Shown piece after piece: positions 1-8,708 of a DNA stretch of 64,000 nt. The notes under the pieces were generated by a model. It was given only the letters and a program-made list of their open reading frames with translations. It was not told where the DNA came from and searched no databases. The position numbers and the translations under genes are program-made. The DNA comes from Myxococcales bacterium (GTDB lineage: Bacteria; UBA10199; 2-02-FULL-44-16; JAAZCA01): the NCBI GenBank assembly GCA_012513515.1, contig JAAZCA010000036.1, forward strand, positions 43,712-107,711. The letters run 5' to 3'. Numbering within the stretch: the stretch's first letter is position 1; each line of letters starts with the position of its first letter.

Positions 1-148
1 TCTTTTTGTATAAGTCGTTCTGTAATTACGCCGATAATGTTTCATATCATAGGTAATGCTCTTTGTTTTTTTCCAAATATTATAAGCACGTTTTACCCAA
101 CGCTAATCTTGGATGTAACTTCAAAGCTTAATTTTTTCTAGTTATCCA

Positions 149-172
149 GGGGCACATACCGTTTGTGTCCCC
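149..172. repeat. REP-like palindrome, copy 1
   Basis: The element reads GGGGCACA, then TACCGTTTGT, then GTCCCC. The ends are complementary (GGGGCAC against GTGTCCCC), so it folds as a hairpin. It shares the TACCGTTTGT core and the GGGG/CCCC ends with the copy at 232-257. Such palindromes are known from REP elements mobilised by IS200-like (RAYT) transposases in deltaproteobacteria. That origin is inferred; no transposase is present in the window. Confidence 0.55.
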
Positions 173-231
173 GAAAAAGCTTCTAAATATCAAATAGTTG
201 CTTGTTTTAAGAGGGGCGGCTCCTCTCTTTT

Positions 232-257
232 GGGGACGCTTACCGTTTGTCTCCCCC
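232..257. repeat. REP-like palindrome, copy 2
   Basis: Second copy of the palindrome at 149-172: GGGGACGC, then TACCGTTTGT, then CTCCCCC. It lies about 45 bases before the RF3 start codon, so it may fall in the 5' leader of that mRNA. Confidence 0.55.
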
Positions 258-303
258 GAAAGTGTTTGCGAAATTGGGTATCTGCAAGTATGCCTGCCGC
301 CCG

Positions 304-1938
304 ATGAAAACAGTCGATAATGCAATAAGGGGCGAGATCACCCGCCGCAAGACCTTCGCGATAATTTCGCATCCCGATGCCGGAAAGACAACCGTCACCG
401 AGAAGCTGCTCCTTTTTGGGAACGCCATCCAGATGGCGGGTACCGTCAAGGCGAAGCGATCTGCGCAGTTCGCCACCTCCGATTGGATGGAGATAGAAAA
501 ACAGCGCGGCATTTCAGTCACCTCTGCGGTGATGCAGTTTTCGTATGCCAATCACGAGATCAATCTTCTCGATACCCCTGGCCACGCCGATTTCAGCGAG
601 GATACATACCGAGTTCTTACGGCCGTCGACAGCGCGCTGATGGTCATCGATGCCGCAAAGGGAATCGAGGCGCAGACTAAAAAACTTTTTCAGGTCTGCC
701 GAGATCGCCACATGCCGATCATGACGTTGATGAACAAGATGGATCGCGAGGGGCGAAATCCATTCGATCTGATCGATGAACTTGAGAATCAGCTCCATCT
801 TTCATGCACGGTCATGACCTGGCCAATAGGCCAGGGGCGCGATTTTCGCGGTGTGTACGATCTCAAGGAGAAATGCATCAGGCTCTTCAGGCCGGGAGTG
901 AAGGATCTTCACGAAGGGGATGACTTGAGGCTCGTTCGCGACCTCGATGATACGGAACTGAAAAAGCTCGTCGGCGAAGATGCAATTGCGAAGCTCAAAG
1001 ATGATCTCGAGCTGATCGAAGGGGCGGGGCACGGGTTTGACGAGAAGGGATATCTATCCGGAAAACTCACCCCCGTCTTTTTCGGATCCGCCATAAATAA
1101 CTTTGGAATAAGGGAGCTCCTCGAAGCATTTGTGAATTACGCCCCATCGCCGCTTCCGAGGCCGGCTGAAACTCGTGTCGTTGATCCGTTCGAGGGGAAT
1201 TTTTCAGGGCTTATATTCAAGATTCAGGCGAATATGGATCCCAACCACAGGGACCGCATTGCATTCTTGAGAATCTGCGCCGGCGAATTCATCCAGGGGA
1301 TGTCGGTCTATCACGTTCGTGCTGGCAAGGAATTTCGAATAAAAAATGCGCTGCAGTTCATGTCTCAAAAACGCAGCAACATCGATAGGGCGTACGCCGG
1401 AGATATCATAGGAATACACGACCGTGGCAATCTCATGATAGGGGATGCGCTGACGATGGGCGAAGATCTGAAGTTCACAGGAATTCCGCAGTTTTCTCCC
1501 GACAGGTTCAGCCTTGTGACGCTGAAAAATCCGATCAAGGTGAAGCAGCTTCACAAAGGACTCGGGCAGCTAGCGGAGGAAGGCAGTTCGCAGCTTTTTC
1601 GTAGGAAATACAACTCGGACATCATAATAGGTGTCGTCGGTCAGCTGCAGTTCGAGGTCGTGAAATTCAGGCTGCTAAACGAATATGGCGCGGATGCTAT
1701 ATTTCATCCCATGAATTATACGTGTTCCAGATGGTATCGTTCGGCCGATAGAAAAAAGCGGGAGGCATTCGAAAACTATTACCGCGACCACATAGTCTAT
1801 GATGCCCGCGGCTATCCTATGATACTCTTTAAAAGCGAATGGGAGCTGGGATATATTCAGGAAAAGCATCCTGAAATCAGCTTCTATTCAAGCCTTATAA
1901 ATTACGAGCAGGAATGTTCTGAAAAAGCCGATACCTAA
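304..1938 (+). CDS. prfC: Peptide chain release factor 3 (RF3)
   Basis: Translational GTPase that recycles RF1/RF2 from the ribosome after termination. The protein has 544 residues, close to the usual length of about 530. Visible motifs are G1 HPDAGKTT (about residue 22), G3 DTPGHADFSEDTYR (about 90) and G4 NKMDREGRNP (about 144), with the RF3 signature order throughout. The frame is open upstream to a TTG at 247, but the first ATG is at 304 and the conserved N-terminus begins just after it. No good Shine-Dalgarno lies in front, so the exact start is the weak point. The next gene (a cyclase) follows after 12 bp. Confidence 0.95.
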   Translation: MKTVDNAIRGEITRRKTFAIISHPDAGKTTVTEKLLLFGNAIQMAGTVKAKRSAQFATSDWMEIEKQRGISVTSAVMQFSYANHEINLLDTPGHADFSEDTYRVLTAVDSALMVIDAAKGIEAQTKKLFQVCRDRHMPIMTLMNKMDREGRNPFDLIDELENQLHLSCTVMTWPIGQGRDFRGVYDLKEKCIRLFRPGVKDLHEGDDLRLVRDLDDTELKKLVGEDAIAKLKDDLELIEGAGHGFDEKGYLSGKLTPVFFGSAINNFGIRELLEAFVNYAPSPLPRPAETRVVDPFEGNFSGLIFKIQANMDPNHRDRIAFLRICAGEFIQGMSVYHVRAGKEFRIKNALQFMSQKRSNIDRAYAGDIIGIHDRGNLMIGDALTMGEDLKFTGIPQFSPDRFSLVTLKNPIKVKQLHKGLGQLAEEGSSQLFRRKYNSDIIIGVVGQLQFEVVKFRLLNEYGADAIFHPMNYTCSRWYRSADRKKREAFENYYRDHIVYDARGYPMILFKSEWELGYIQEKHPEISFYSSLINYEQECSEKADT

Positions 1939-1950
1939 TTTGGGAGGGTT

Positions 1951-4074
1951 ATGGCGAAAATTCACAAAACTCATCCGCTGAGGCAGATATTTTGGGCAGC
2001 AGCGATAGCCGCTGTATCGGTAATTCTGCTCCTCTCTCTTTCCAAGACCAAGCTGTTCAGGATTACCGAGTTAAAAACATATGATCTGCGAATGTCACTT
2101 CTGAGAAGCGGGCGCGCTGTTCCGGAAAACGTGGTCATGTTCTATGTGGACGAGCCATCGCTTCGTCACATGGAGTCTCAAGGGGTGAGCTGGCCGTGGC
2201 CCCGCGAACTCTATTCGATGGCGCTCGATTTCTGCAAGCGTGGCGGTGCGCGTGCCGCTGTTTTCGATATTTTCTTTTCTGAGGACTCGGTTTACGGCGT
2301 CGAAGATGATGAGGCTTTTACCTTCGGAATAAAGAGTGGACCGCCATCATATTTTGTTCTCTTCCTGTCTAAAAATAAGGCAGAAATTACGCCTGTCGGA
2401 GAGATTGCGATTTCCAAAACAGACATTCCATTTCAAAGCGATCTCCCTCCATGGGTGTTAAAAAGTAATTCAATAAGTTCGCTGCCGATACCCGGAGTTG
2501 CTGAGTCGGCCTCTGGTTTCGGAAACGCCCAGGTTCCTCCCGATGAGGACGGGATCTATAGAAGGATATCTCTGATAGATGCTATGGATTCTCATGCCAT
2601 TCCTGCAATTTCTCTGAAAGTGGTCAGCGATGTGAGAGGGGTCGGGAATATCGAGTGGCTGCAGAGAAAAAATATCAAAATGGATGGCAGGAATCTGCCG
2701 CTCGATTCCGACGGCATGATGATGATCAACTATTATGGGGGTACCGATACATTTCCAAATTATCCGCTTGCTGGAATTATTTCCTCCGCATTTCAAGTGG
2801 CAAACGGAGATGATCCTCAAATTTCCCCCGAAGTTGTGAAGGACAAGATCGTGATCTTCGGCCTCGCTGCTCCGGGACTTTACGACATGAAGCCATCTCC
2901 TATATCGCGCGTATATCCAGGCCCGGAGGTGCACGCAACTGTCATAGAAAATTTGATGCGAGGAGATTTCATGCGGCCTTTTCGGGCGCATGCTGATTTT
3001 GTAGTGGTATTTTTGTCGGCTGCCATCGCATCTCTTGGCCTTACATGGATAGCGACATCTTGGGGAATAGCGATATTCATAGCCATCGTGCTTTGCTCTA
3101 TAGCGGGTTCCTCCTTTCTGCTTTTTGCGAACGGTATTTGGATGCCGGTTGTCACACCGTTTCTTGCCGCTTCGTTTTCGTCATTTGCGATGATATTGAA
3201 AAATTATCTCACCGAGGGAAGGCGTAGGCGCGAGATAAAGTCGGCCTTCAAACAGTATCTCTCCCCCGAGGTCGTATCGGAGATATCCAAGGACCCCGAA
3301 AGTTTGCGACTGGGGGGAGAGGAAAAAATCGTCACGCTGTTTTTCTCGGACATAGCGGATTTCACGACGATCTCCGAAAGCACCGAGCCCCCGGCGCTAG
3401 TGGCTCAACTCAACGAATATTTTTCATCGACGACGAGAATTATACAGGAAAGCGGAGGGACTCTCGACAAGTACATAGGCGATGCGATCATGGCGTTCTG
3501 GGGGGCGCCGCTGCCTATGGATGATCACGCCGCCAAGGCCGCGATCGCTGCGCTTCGAATACAATCGCTTCTTGATAAGGGATCTCCATTTACGACCAGA
3601 ATCGGCATTCACACTGGACCTGCCGTGGTCGGCAACATAGGGTCGGATATACGGTTCAACTACACCGCTATCGGCGACACCGTGAATCTAGCCTCCCGCC
3701 TTGAGGGGCTCAACAAAAAACTGGGAACTCGGATCATGATGAGCGAATCCAGCTTCGAAGCTTCGAAGGATTTTTTGGAAGCGAGAAGGATAGGGGCTGT
3801 AAGGGTTAAGGGGCGTTCGAAACCTGTCGGAATATACGAACCTCTCGGTGCTATAGGTGAATCGCATTCCCTTTCCGGCGATCTTCTTTCGATATTCTCC
3901 GATGCGCTTTTGCTCTTCGAAGTCGGAAGATTCAGCGAGGCCGCTGCTCTGTTTAACAAAGTTGCGGGAATAACCGGCGATCAGTGCTCAAAAATTTATG
4001 TTGGCATTTGCAATCAATATGATTTGAATCCCCCCGAAGGGTTTGATGGAGTTATAAATTTCACTACAAAATAA
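1951..4074 (+). CDS. CHASE2-domain adenylate/guanylate cyclase
   Basis: Membrane-bound class III nucleotide cyclase of 707 residues. It has an N-terminal membrane segment (about 13-30), a large extracytoplasmic CHASE2 sensor region (about 35-340), three or so membrane helices (about 345-415), then a catalytic domain (about 440-640). The catalytic part shows FFSDIADFT, with the metal-binding Asp near 466, and LDKYIGDAIMAFWG. A short C-terminal helical stretch (DALLLFEVGRFSEAAALF) resembles one TPR unit. GGGAGG precedes the ATG. It should make cAMP (or cGMP) in response to an external signal; ligand and product are not determinable here. It probably shares a transcript with RF3 and with the SH3 protein 13 bp downstream. 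Confidence 0.9.
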   Translation: MAKIHKTHPLRQIFWAAAIAAVSVILLLSLSKTKLFRITELKTYDLRMSLLRSGRAVPENVVMFYVDEPSLRHMESQGVSWPWPRELYSMALDFCKRGGARAAVFDIFFSEDSVYGVEDDEAFTFGIKSGPPSYFVLFLSKNKAEITPVGEIAISKTDIPFQSDLPPWVLKSNSISSLPIPGVAESASGFGNAQVPPDEDGIYRRISLIDAMDSHAIPAISLKVVSDVRGVGNIEWLQRKNIKMDGRNLPLDSDGMMMINYYGGTDTFPNYPLAGIISSAFQVANGDDPQISPEVVKDKIVIFGLAAPGLYDMKPSPISRVYPGPEVHATVIENLMRGDFMRPFRAHADFVVVFLSAAIASLGLTWIATSWGIAIFIAIVLCSIAGSSFLLFANGIWMPVVTPFLAASFSSFAMILKNYLTEGRRRREIKSAFKQYLSPEVVSEISKDPESLRLGGEEKIVTLFFSDIADFTTISESTEPPALVAQLNEYFSSTTRIIQESGGTLDKYIGDAIMAFWGAPLPMDDHAAKAAIAALRIQSLLDKGSPFTTRIGIHTGPAVVGNIGSDIRFNYTAIGDTVNLASRLEGLNKKLGTRIMMSESSFEASKDFLEARRIGAVRVKGRSKPVGIYEPLGAIGESHSLSGDLLSIFSDALLLFEVGRFSEAAALFNKVAGITGDQCSKIYVGICNQYDLNPPEGFDGVINFTTK

Positions 4075-4087
4075 ACGGAGGTTTCTC

Positions 4088-4558
4088 ATGAAGAGACTCT
4101 TTTTTGCGGTGATCTTTGTTGTATCTGCTATCGCTGCGACACAGCTCTTTGCGCAGCAGAAGATGACGGTTGAGGTGCGTGAGGTTATGGTGAAGACGAG
4201 TCCTAATTATCTCGCCCAGTCTTCGGGAAAGCTCTCCTACGGCACCGAGGTAAATGTCATCGGCGAGGAGGGGAGTTGGATCAGGATTTCTTCACCATCC
4301 GGATATCTTCCGAAGAGCTCGGTTACCAAGAAGTCGATTCCCAAAAATCCTGACCAGAAATATGCTGGTGGAAGCGTCAAGCACGACGAGGTGGCGCTGG
4401 CCGGAAAGGGTTTCAACCCCCAGGTCGAGGCGCAGTACAAGAAAAACAATGCGCAGATGGCTGTGGCATTTTCAAGCGTAGACAAGATCGAAAAATTAGG
4501 ATCCAGCGAGGCTGAGCTTCGCGCGTTTCAATCGGCAGGAAAATTGAAGCCAAGATGA
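4088..4558 (+). CDS. Exported SH3-domain protein
   Basis: A 156-residue protein with a cleavable-looking signal peptide (about 1-22, ending near FAQQ). A bacterial SH3 (SH3_3 type) domain follows at about 25-80, with the typical pattern of a value-in-context loop (VRISSPSGYLPKSSV). The rest is polar. A GGAGG sits 6 bases before the ATG. It lies between the cyclase and an M48 peptidase, all co-directional, which suggests an envelope function. Bacterial SH3 domains often bind peptidoglycan, but nothing here shows a specific target. Confidence 0.75.
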   Translation: MKRLFFAVIFVVSAIAATQLFAQQKMTVEVREVMVKTSPNYLAQSSGKLSYGTEVNVIGEEGSWIRISSPSGYLPKSSVTKKSIPKNPDQKYAGGSVKHDEVALAGKGFNPQVEAQYKKNNAQMAVAFSSVDKIEKLGSSEAELRAFQSAGKLKPR

Positions 4559-4625
4559 TTCGTATTAATCCGATCTTTTTGATGCGATGGAAAATTAATT
4601 CAGACCAAAAACAAGAGGTGATGGC

Positions 4626-5492
4626 ATGAAAAAGACATTTTTGATAGCAGCCATGCTCATGATTGTTATCCCAGCGATGTCGAGCGCGCAGGACTTGGGG
4701 AGAATAATAAGTTCTTCAATCGGAGGAATTCAGCAGATAGCCGAGGCTTCGAAAGACATCACTCCATCCGAGGAGCACTACATCGGGAGGGCGGTGGCCG
4801 CCACGATCATTTCCAAATATCCGCTGCTTCAAAATCCGGCGCTCAACAGCTATCTGAACAGGGTGGGATTGCTTGTAGCGGCAGCTTCGGAAAGGCCGGA
4901 AACCTATGGTGGGTATCATTTCGCCGTTCTAACTAGCGATGAACCAAACGCTTATGCCTGCCCCGGCGGAATAATTCTGGTGAACCAGGGACTGCTCAAA
5001 CAAATAAAAAACGAGGATCAGCTCGCGGCGATTCTCGCTCACGAGGTCGCGCACGTCGCTCACAGGCATGGAATCAGAGCGATTAAAAAATCGCGTTGGA
5101 CCAAATTCGGGTTTTACGTCGCAGGCGAGGTTGGAAGCCAGTACACATCCGACCAGCTTGGCCAGCTTGCGCAGGAGTTTCAAAATGTCGTGATGGATGT
5201 TGCGAAGAAAGTCATGGAATCCGGGTACAGCAAGGGAGATGAGAAAGACGCAGATTCAAGCGGGATGCGCTTTGCCTGGGCCGCCGGTTATAATCCCGGC
5301 GAGATGATAGAATTCATCGAGGCGGAGGCACAAGCAGGGAAAGGTCATCCTGTCGGCCCATTTTCTTCCCATCCGAAACCAGCTGACAGAGTTGCATCCC
5401 TCAAGAGGGAACTTTCAGGGCTTTCTCCGACAGGAAAAACCGAAAAAGTAAGAACTTCGAGATATGTGGCTGCAGTAGGCAATGTGAAATAG
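4626..5492 (+). CDS. M48-family zinc metallopeptidase, exported
   Basis: A 288-residue peptidase with a signal peptide (about 1-21, ending SSAQ). The zinc site HEVAHVAHRHG lies near residue 139, and the third ligand is within DEKDADSSGMRF about 60 residues later. This matches periplasmic Oma1/BepA/LoiP-like proteases, which act in outer-membrane protein quality control. No TPR repeats follow the catalytic domain, so it is closer to the short YggG/LoiP type than to BepA. It probably belongs to the same operon as the SH3 protein. Substrate unknown. Confidence 0.9.
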   Translation: MKKTFLIAAMLMIVIPAMSSAQDLGRIISSSIGGIQQIAEASKDITPSEEHYIGRAVAATIISKYPLLQNPALNSYLNRVGLLVAAASERPETYGGYHFAVLTSDEPNAYACPGGIILVNQGLLKQIKNEDQLAAILAHEVAHVAHRHGIRAIKKSRWTKFGFYVAGEVGSQYTSDQLGQLAQEFQNVVMDVAKKVMESGYSKGDEKDADSSGMRFAWAAGYNPGEMIEFIEAEAQAGKGHPVGPFSSHPKPADRVASLKRELSGLSPTGKTEKVRTSRYVAAVGNVK

Positions 5493-5571
5493 TTTCTTGC
5501 GGTGAAACGCTGCCAGCTATTGTGCTTTTTCCGCCGGATGCTGATCCCATCCTCTAGTCCGATATAGATTT

Positions 5572-7203
5572 TTATTTGCAGAAAACATTCGCAGCTTTTG
5601 AGTCGTATCTATATATGTCCCTGCGAAAGTGACTTCCATCCTCATCCGCCCATGCAGTCAGATATATTATGTGTATAGGTAACTTTTCGGGAAGAGAGAC
5701 CATCTGTTCTTTACCGCTCTTTGAAGCTTTTTCGATGCGATCTCGTTCCCACTTTTTTGTCGGTGAAAGCAGATATTCCGCCAGGTCCAGTGGTTTTTCA
5801 ATTCTTATGCATCCGTGGCTGAATGCGCGCACATCATGTGCGAAAAGAGTTCTTGTGGGTGTGTCGTGAAGATAGACGTTATCCTTGTTAGGAAAAAGGA
5901 ATTTTATTCCGCCTAGCGCATTTCCAGCTCCGGGATCCTGAACGAAGTTATATTCAAAGTTGTCTGCGGTCACTGAGTTCCAGTCATAATTTTCGTAATC
6001 GATCTCAACTCGTTCCTTCCCGCTTCCGCTGTAAACACGCATACCGCGTTTGCGAAAAAGTTCGGGGTCTTCCCTCAGCTTACCAAGCTCTTCCTTTACC
6101 GCTATAGAGTGTGGCACGTGCCACTTGGGGCTCATTACTATGAATTCCATCTCGTCAGACATGATGGGGCTCTTGTCCTTGTAGGTGCCAACGATCGCTC
6201 TCATGGAGAGGGCCTTTTTGCCGCGTTCGAATAAATCCAGTTCAAATCCTGGAATATTTACAACGAGATATTTATTACCGGCGAGGAGTATGTCGTATGC
6301 TCTCAGCCTGTCCATGTTCATTTGAATCTGGCATATTCTCTCTTCGACTGTTGCGCCTAGCATCTCAATAGTTATCTTGCCGGCGATTCCATCCTCGTTT
6401 AGGCCGTATATCCTTTGAAAGGACCTTACCGCCTCAGCGACTGCCTCGTCATATAGATCCTCATCTTCAGGCGGCACCTTAGGAAGCCGGGCTGCGGCGG
6501 ATAGCCTCTTTCTGAGATCGATCACGAATGGGTGCCGTGTTCCTGTTTCCAGCTTTGTATTTTGGGGAAGGTTTGGAAATGGTGGCAGGGTCGGCCATCC
6601 ACCATCAGTTGCGGATTTTCTGTATTTTTGAAGAAGATCGCGCAGCATCAGGTACCGGACCGACTTTGGTTTTAGCTGGTCCAATGATTTCCTGACGGAG
6701 TTCCGTCCCTCAGCTACCTCTGAGAGCAGCCACGACGGATCTGCCCCTTCCGGCTTTGAAAACCAGACGGGTTTCATGCTTTTCACATCCATCAGCCCAT
6801 TGGAGAGATGGGAGGCGAGCATGAAGTAAGCGTCGGTAAATAAAAGTTCCAACTCGGTGGAACTTTCCGGCTTGCCGGATAGCTCCTCTATTTTGCCGCG
6901 GTGATAAAATTCTGGACGGAGTCCCTCCAGATAAATCGAGTCGATGGCATTTACCAGTTCCCTTGCGCTTGAGTTGTTCTTTCCATTCTTCGTCCACACC
7001 GGCGCAAAATTTCGCGATTCGTAAAAAGGCTTCATCTGTGAATATGAGCGAAGTTCCTCACCAGCGGCCCTGTTCGTCCGCAGTGCCGCCTTGATCGCGG
7101 CATTTTCCCGAGGGGTTTCAATTGCTACTTCCGATGAGGCAACGTAAGGGTGGACCGATGTCAGGGTAAATACCAAGACTAAGAAAAACAGTAGTTTTTT
7201 CAT
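5572..7203 (-). CDS. Murein L,D-transpeptidase (YcbB/LdtD type)
   Basis: A 543-residue exported enzyme with a signal peptide at about 1-24. Its order matches YcbB/LdtD: an N-terminal scaffold, a peptidoglycan-binding helical domain (about 225-300, with VRSFQRIYGLNEDGIAGK) and a C-terminal YkuD catalytic domain. The catalytic motif is FSHGCIRIEKP near residue 470, with the nucleophilic Cys. It should form 3-3 cross-links or anchor proteins to peptidoglycan in the periplasm. It ends about 80 bp from the convergent M48 gene. Confidence 0.92.
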   Translation of the reverse strand: MKKLLFFLVLVFTLTSVHPYVASSEVAIETPRENAAIKAALRTNRAAGEELRSYSQMKPFYESRNFAPVWTKNGKNNSSARELVNAIDSIYLEGLRPEFYHRGKIEELSGKPESSTELELLFTDAYFMLASHLSNGLMDVKSMKPVWFSKPEGADPSWLLSEVAEGRNSVRKSLDQLKPKSVRYLMLRDLLQKYRKSATDGGWPTLPPFPNLPQNTKLETGTRHPFVIDLRKRLSAAARLPKVPPEDEDLYDEAVAEAVRSFQRIYGLNEDGIAGKITIEMLGATVEERICQIQMNMDRLRAYDILLAGNKYLVVNIPGFELDLFERGKKALSMRAIVGTYKDKSPIMSDEMEFIVMSPKWHVPHSIAVKEELGKLREDPELFRKRGMRVYSGSGKERVEIDYENYDWNSVTADNFEYNFVQDPGAGNALGGIKFLFPNKDNVYLHDTPTRTLFAHDVRAFSHGCIRIEKPLDLAEYLLSPTKKWERDRIEKASKSGKEQMVSLPEKLPIHIIYLTAWADEDGSHFRRDIYRYDSKAANVFCK

Positions 7204-7240
7204 CCCGGCGATAATAGCGAATTTTTGAGGAGTTGTCTAT

Positions 7241-7942
7241 CTAGCGGCGTCTTCCAAGGAGGCGAAGCAGCATCAAAAAGAGATTTATGAAATCCAGGTA
7301 GAGTCGAAGGGCTCCGATTATCGCCCCTTTCTGTTCCTCGCTGCTTTCGGGGTTAAGAAACCTCGCCATCTGCTTTATCTTCTGTGCGTCATAGGCGGTA
7401 AGCCCTACGAATACGAGCACGCCTATGTAAGTAGTAGCTGTGTAGATGAATGTGCTTTTTACGAAGATATTTACCACCGAGGCTATGATGATGCCTATGA
7501 GCCCCATGAATGCCAGGTTGCCCATGCTGGTGAGATCCTTCTTCGTCAAGTAGCCGTAAAAGCTCATAGCGCCAAACGTGCCTGCGGTTATCACGAAAGT
7601 GGAAGTCAGGGATTCATGCGTGTACACGAGAAATATCGATGAAAGAGTTATGCCGGTGAGGGCAGAGTAGAGGAAGAACATCGCCGTGGCGACCGTTGTG
7701 GATAGCTTGTTTATCGCCGCTGAAAGACCTATGACGAGTCCCAGCTGGGCTATGACGAGGATCATTAGTGTGCCGGGGCTTTGGAATATCCTCCGAAGCA
7801 GCGCTTCGTTGGAGACCACGTAATACGATACGAAGCCCGTTGTCAGCAGCGCCGCGCACATCCATCCGTAGACCTTTGTGACAAATCTCTGTACCGACGA
7901 TTTGGATTCCTCCTGAGATCCGGCAAATGCTTGATAGTCCAT
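7241..7942 (-). CDS. Bax inhibitor-1 (BI-1/YccA/YbhL) family membrane protein
   Basis: A 233-residue integral membrane protein with about seven hydrophobic helices. It has the family pattern, with an N-terminal FVTKVYGWMCAALLTTGFVSYYV and a C-terminal GALRLYLDFINLFL with a basic tail. I chose the ATG at 7942, preceded by GAGGGAGAT, over the GTG four codons upstream that overlaps the ribosome binding site. Bacterial members act as pH-dependent calcium leak channels or modulate the FtsH protease. It is co-directional with the L,D-transpeptidase 37 bp downstream. Confidence 0.9.
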   Translation of the reverse strand: MDYQAFAGSQEESKSSVQRFVTKVYGWMCAALLTTGFVSYYVVSNEALLRRIFQSPGTLMILVIAQLGLVIGLSAAINKLSTTVATAMFFLYSALTGITLSSIFLVYTHESLTSTFVITAGTFGAMSFYGYLTKKDLTSMGNLAFMGLIGIIIASVVNIFVKSTFIYTATTYIGVLVFVGLTAYDAQKIKQMARFLNPESSEEQKGAIIGALRLYLDFINLFLMLLRLLGRRR

Positions 7943-8007
7943 ATCTCCCTCCACTTAAGTACAGACATTAGGATAGGTATAATGCGGATATGAAACAAGT
8001 GGCGCGG

Positions 8008-8463
8008 CTATTCTGTGTCTGGCTGAATAATCTTCAGTTCCACTCGCCTGTTCTGTTCCCTCCCTGCGGCAGTGCTATTTGAAGCTACAGGGTTCTTCTC
8101 TCCAAAGCCTACGATCTGCATCCTGTCAGTTTCTATGCCATTGTCGATCATGTAATTGAATACGGTTGTGGCGCGGCGAACCGAGAGAACTTGGTTGTAC
8201 TCGTCGCTGCCGATGCTGTCGGTATGACCTTCTATCGAAATGACGAGTTTTTTATCCTTCTTCAAAAGTTCGATGTCCTCGGAAAGTATCTTAATGCCAT
8301 CCTTGCGGAGCTGATATTTATCGAAGTCGAAGTGGACCCCTCTCAGGGTGGTTACCTTGACGACTTTGCCGCAGTATTTGCAGCGGGCTTCCATCTTCTG
8401 GCAGCCCATGTAAAATGCCCCGAGTACCGCTACTGCAGCCATAAGCACTAAAGCTCTTTTCAT
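8008..8463 (-). CDS. OmpA/Pal-like lipoprotein with an N-terminal CxxC
   Basis: A 151-residue protein with a lipoprotein signal (Cys at about 21, preceded by AFYMG) and a C-terminal OmpA peptidoglycan-binding domain (about 40-148). That domain shows VHFDFDKYQLR, EGHTDSIGSDEYNQVLSVRRA and GREQNRRVELKI. Between the lipid anchor and the OmpA domain lies CKYCGK, one half of a zinc-ribbon-like motif, which is unusual for a Pal-type protein. The start at 8463 has GGAGGG in front. It should tether the outer membrane to peptidoglycan. It is not next to tol genes, so it is probably not Pal itself. Confidence 0.85.
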   Translation of the reverse strand: MKRALVLMAAVAVLGAFYMGCQKMEARCKYCGKVVKVTTLRGVHFDFDKYQLRKDGIKILSEDIELLKKDKKLVISIEGHTDSIGSDEYNQVLSVRRATTVFNYMIDNGIETDRMQIVGFGEKNPVASNSTAAGREQNRRVELKIIQPDTE

Positions 8464-8708
8464 CGCGCCCTCCATTTAGTTCAATTTTATGCCCTGCCGG
8501 TGGCACCTGGCGGCCTTCCGGTGGGTGCGGAGAGGTATTCCAATCTTTTGTTTAGAATTCAACCGTTAATTTGACTTTGAGGGGCTTTTGTCGATTTTAT
8601 GGCGATCCCGGGGAGGCCCGCTGATCAGCGCAGATAGGGGCTTTACAGCCGAATTTTCATGGTCTATAGCCGAAATGTATAGGCTTGGAGAGCAAAAGGG
8701 GGGGAGAT

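Larger units (their letters stand above)
1..303. other. Gene-free left edge with two palindromic repeats
   Basis: No convincing gene was found here. The first 130 bases are AT-rich. Two related imperfect palindromes follow (149-172 and 232-257), and between them at about 211-230 lies a small GAGG/CCTC hairpin running into TCTTTT that could end a gene off the left edge. I saw no clear promoter for the RF3 gene. Confidence 0.5.
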
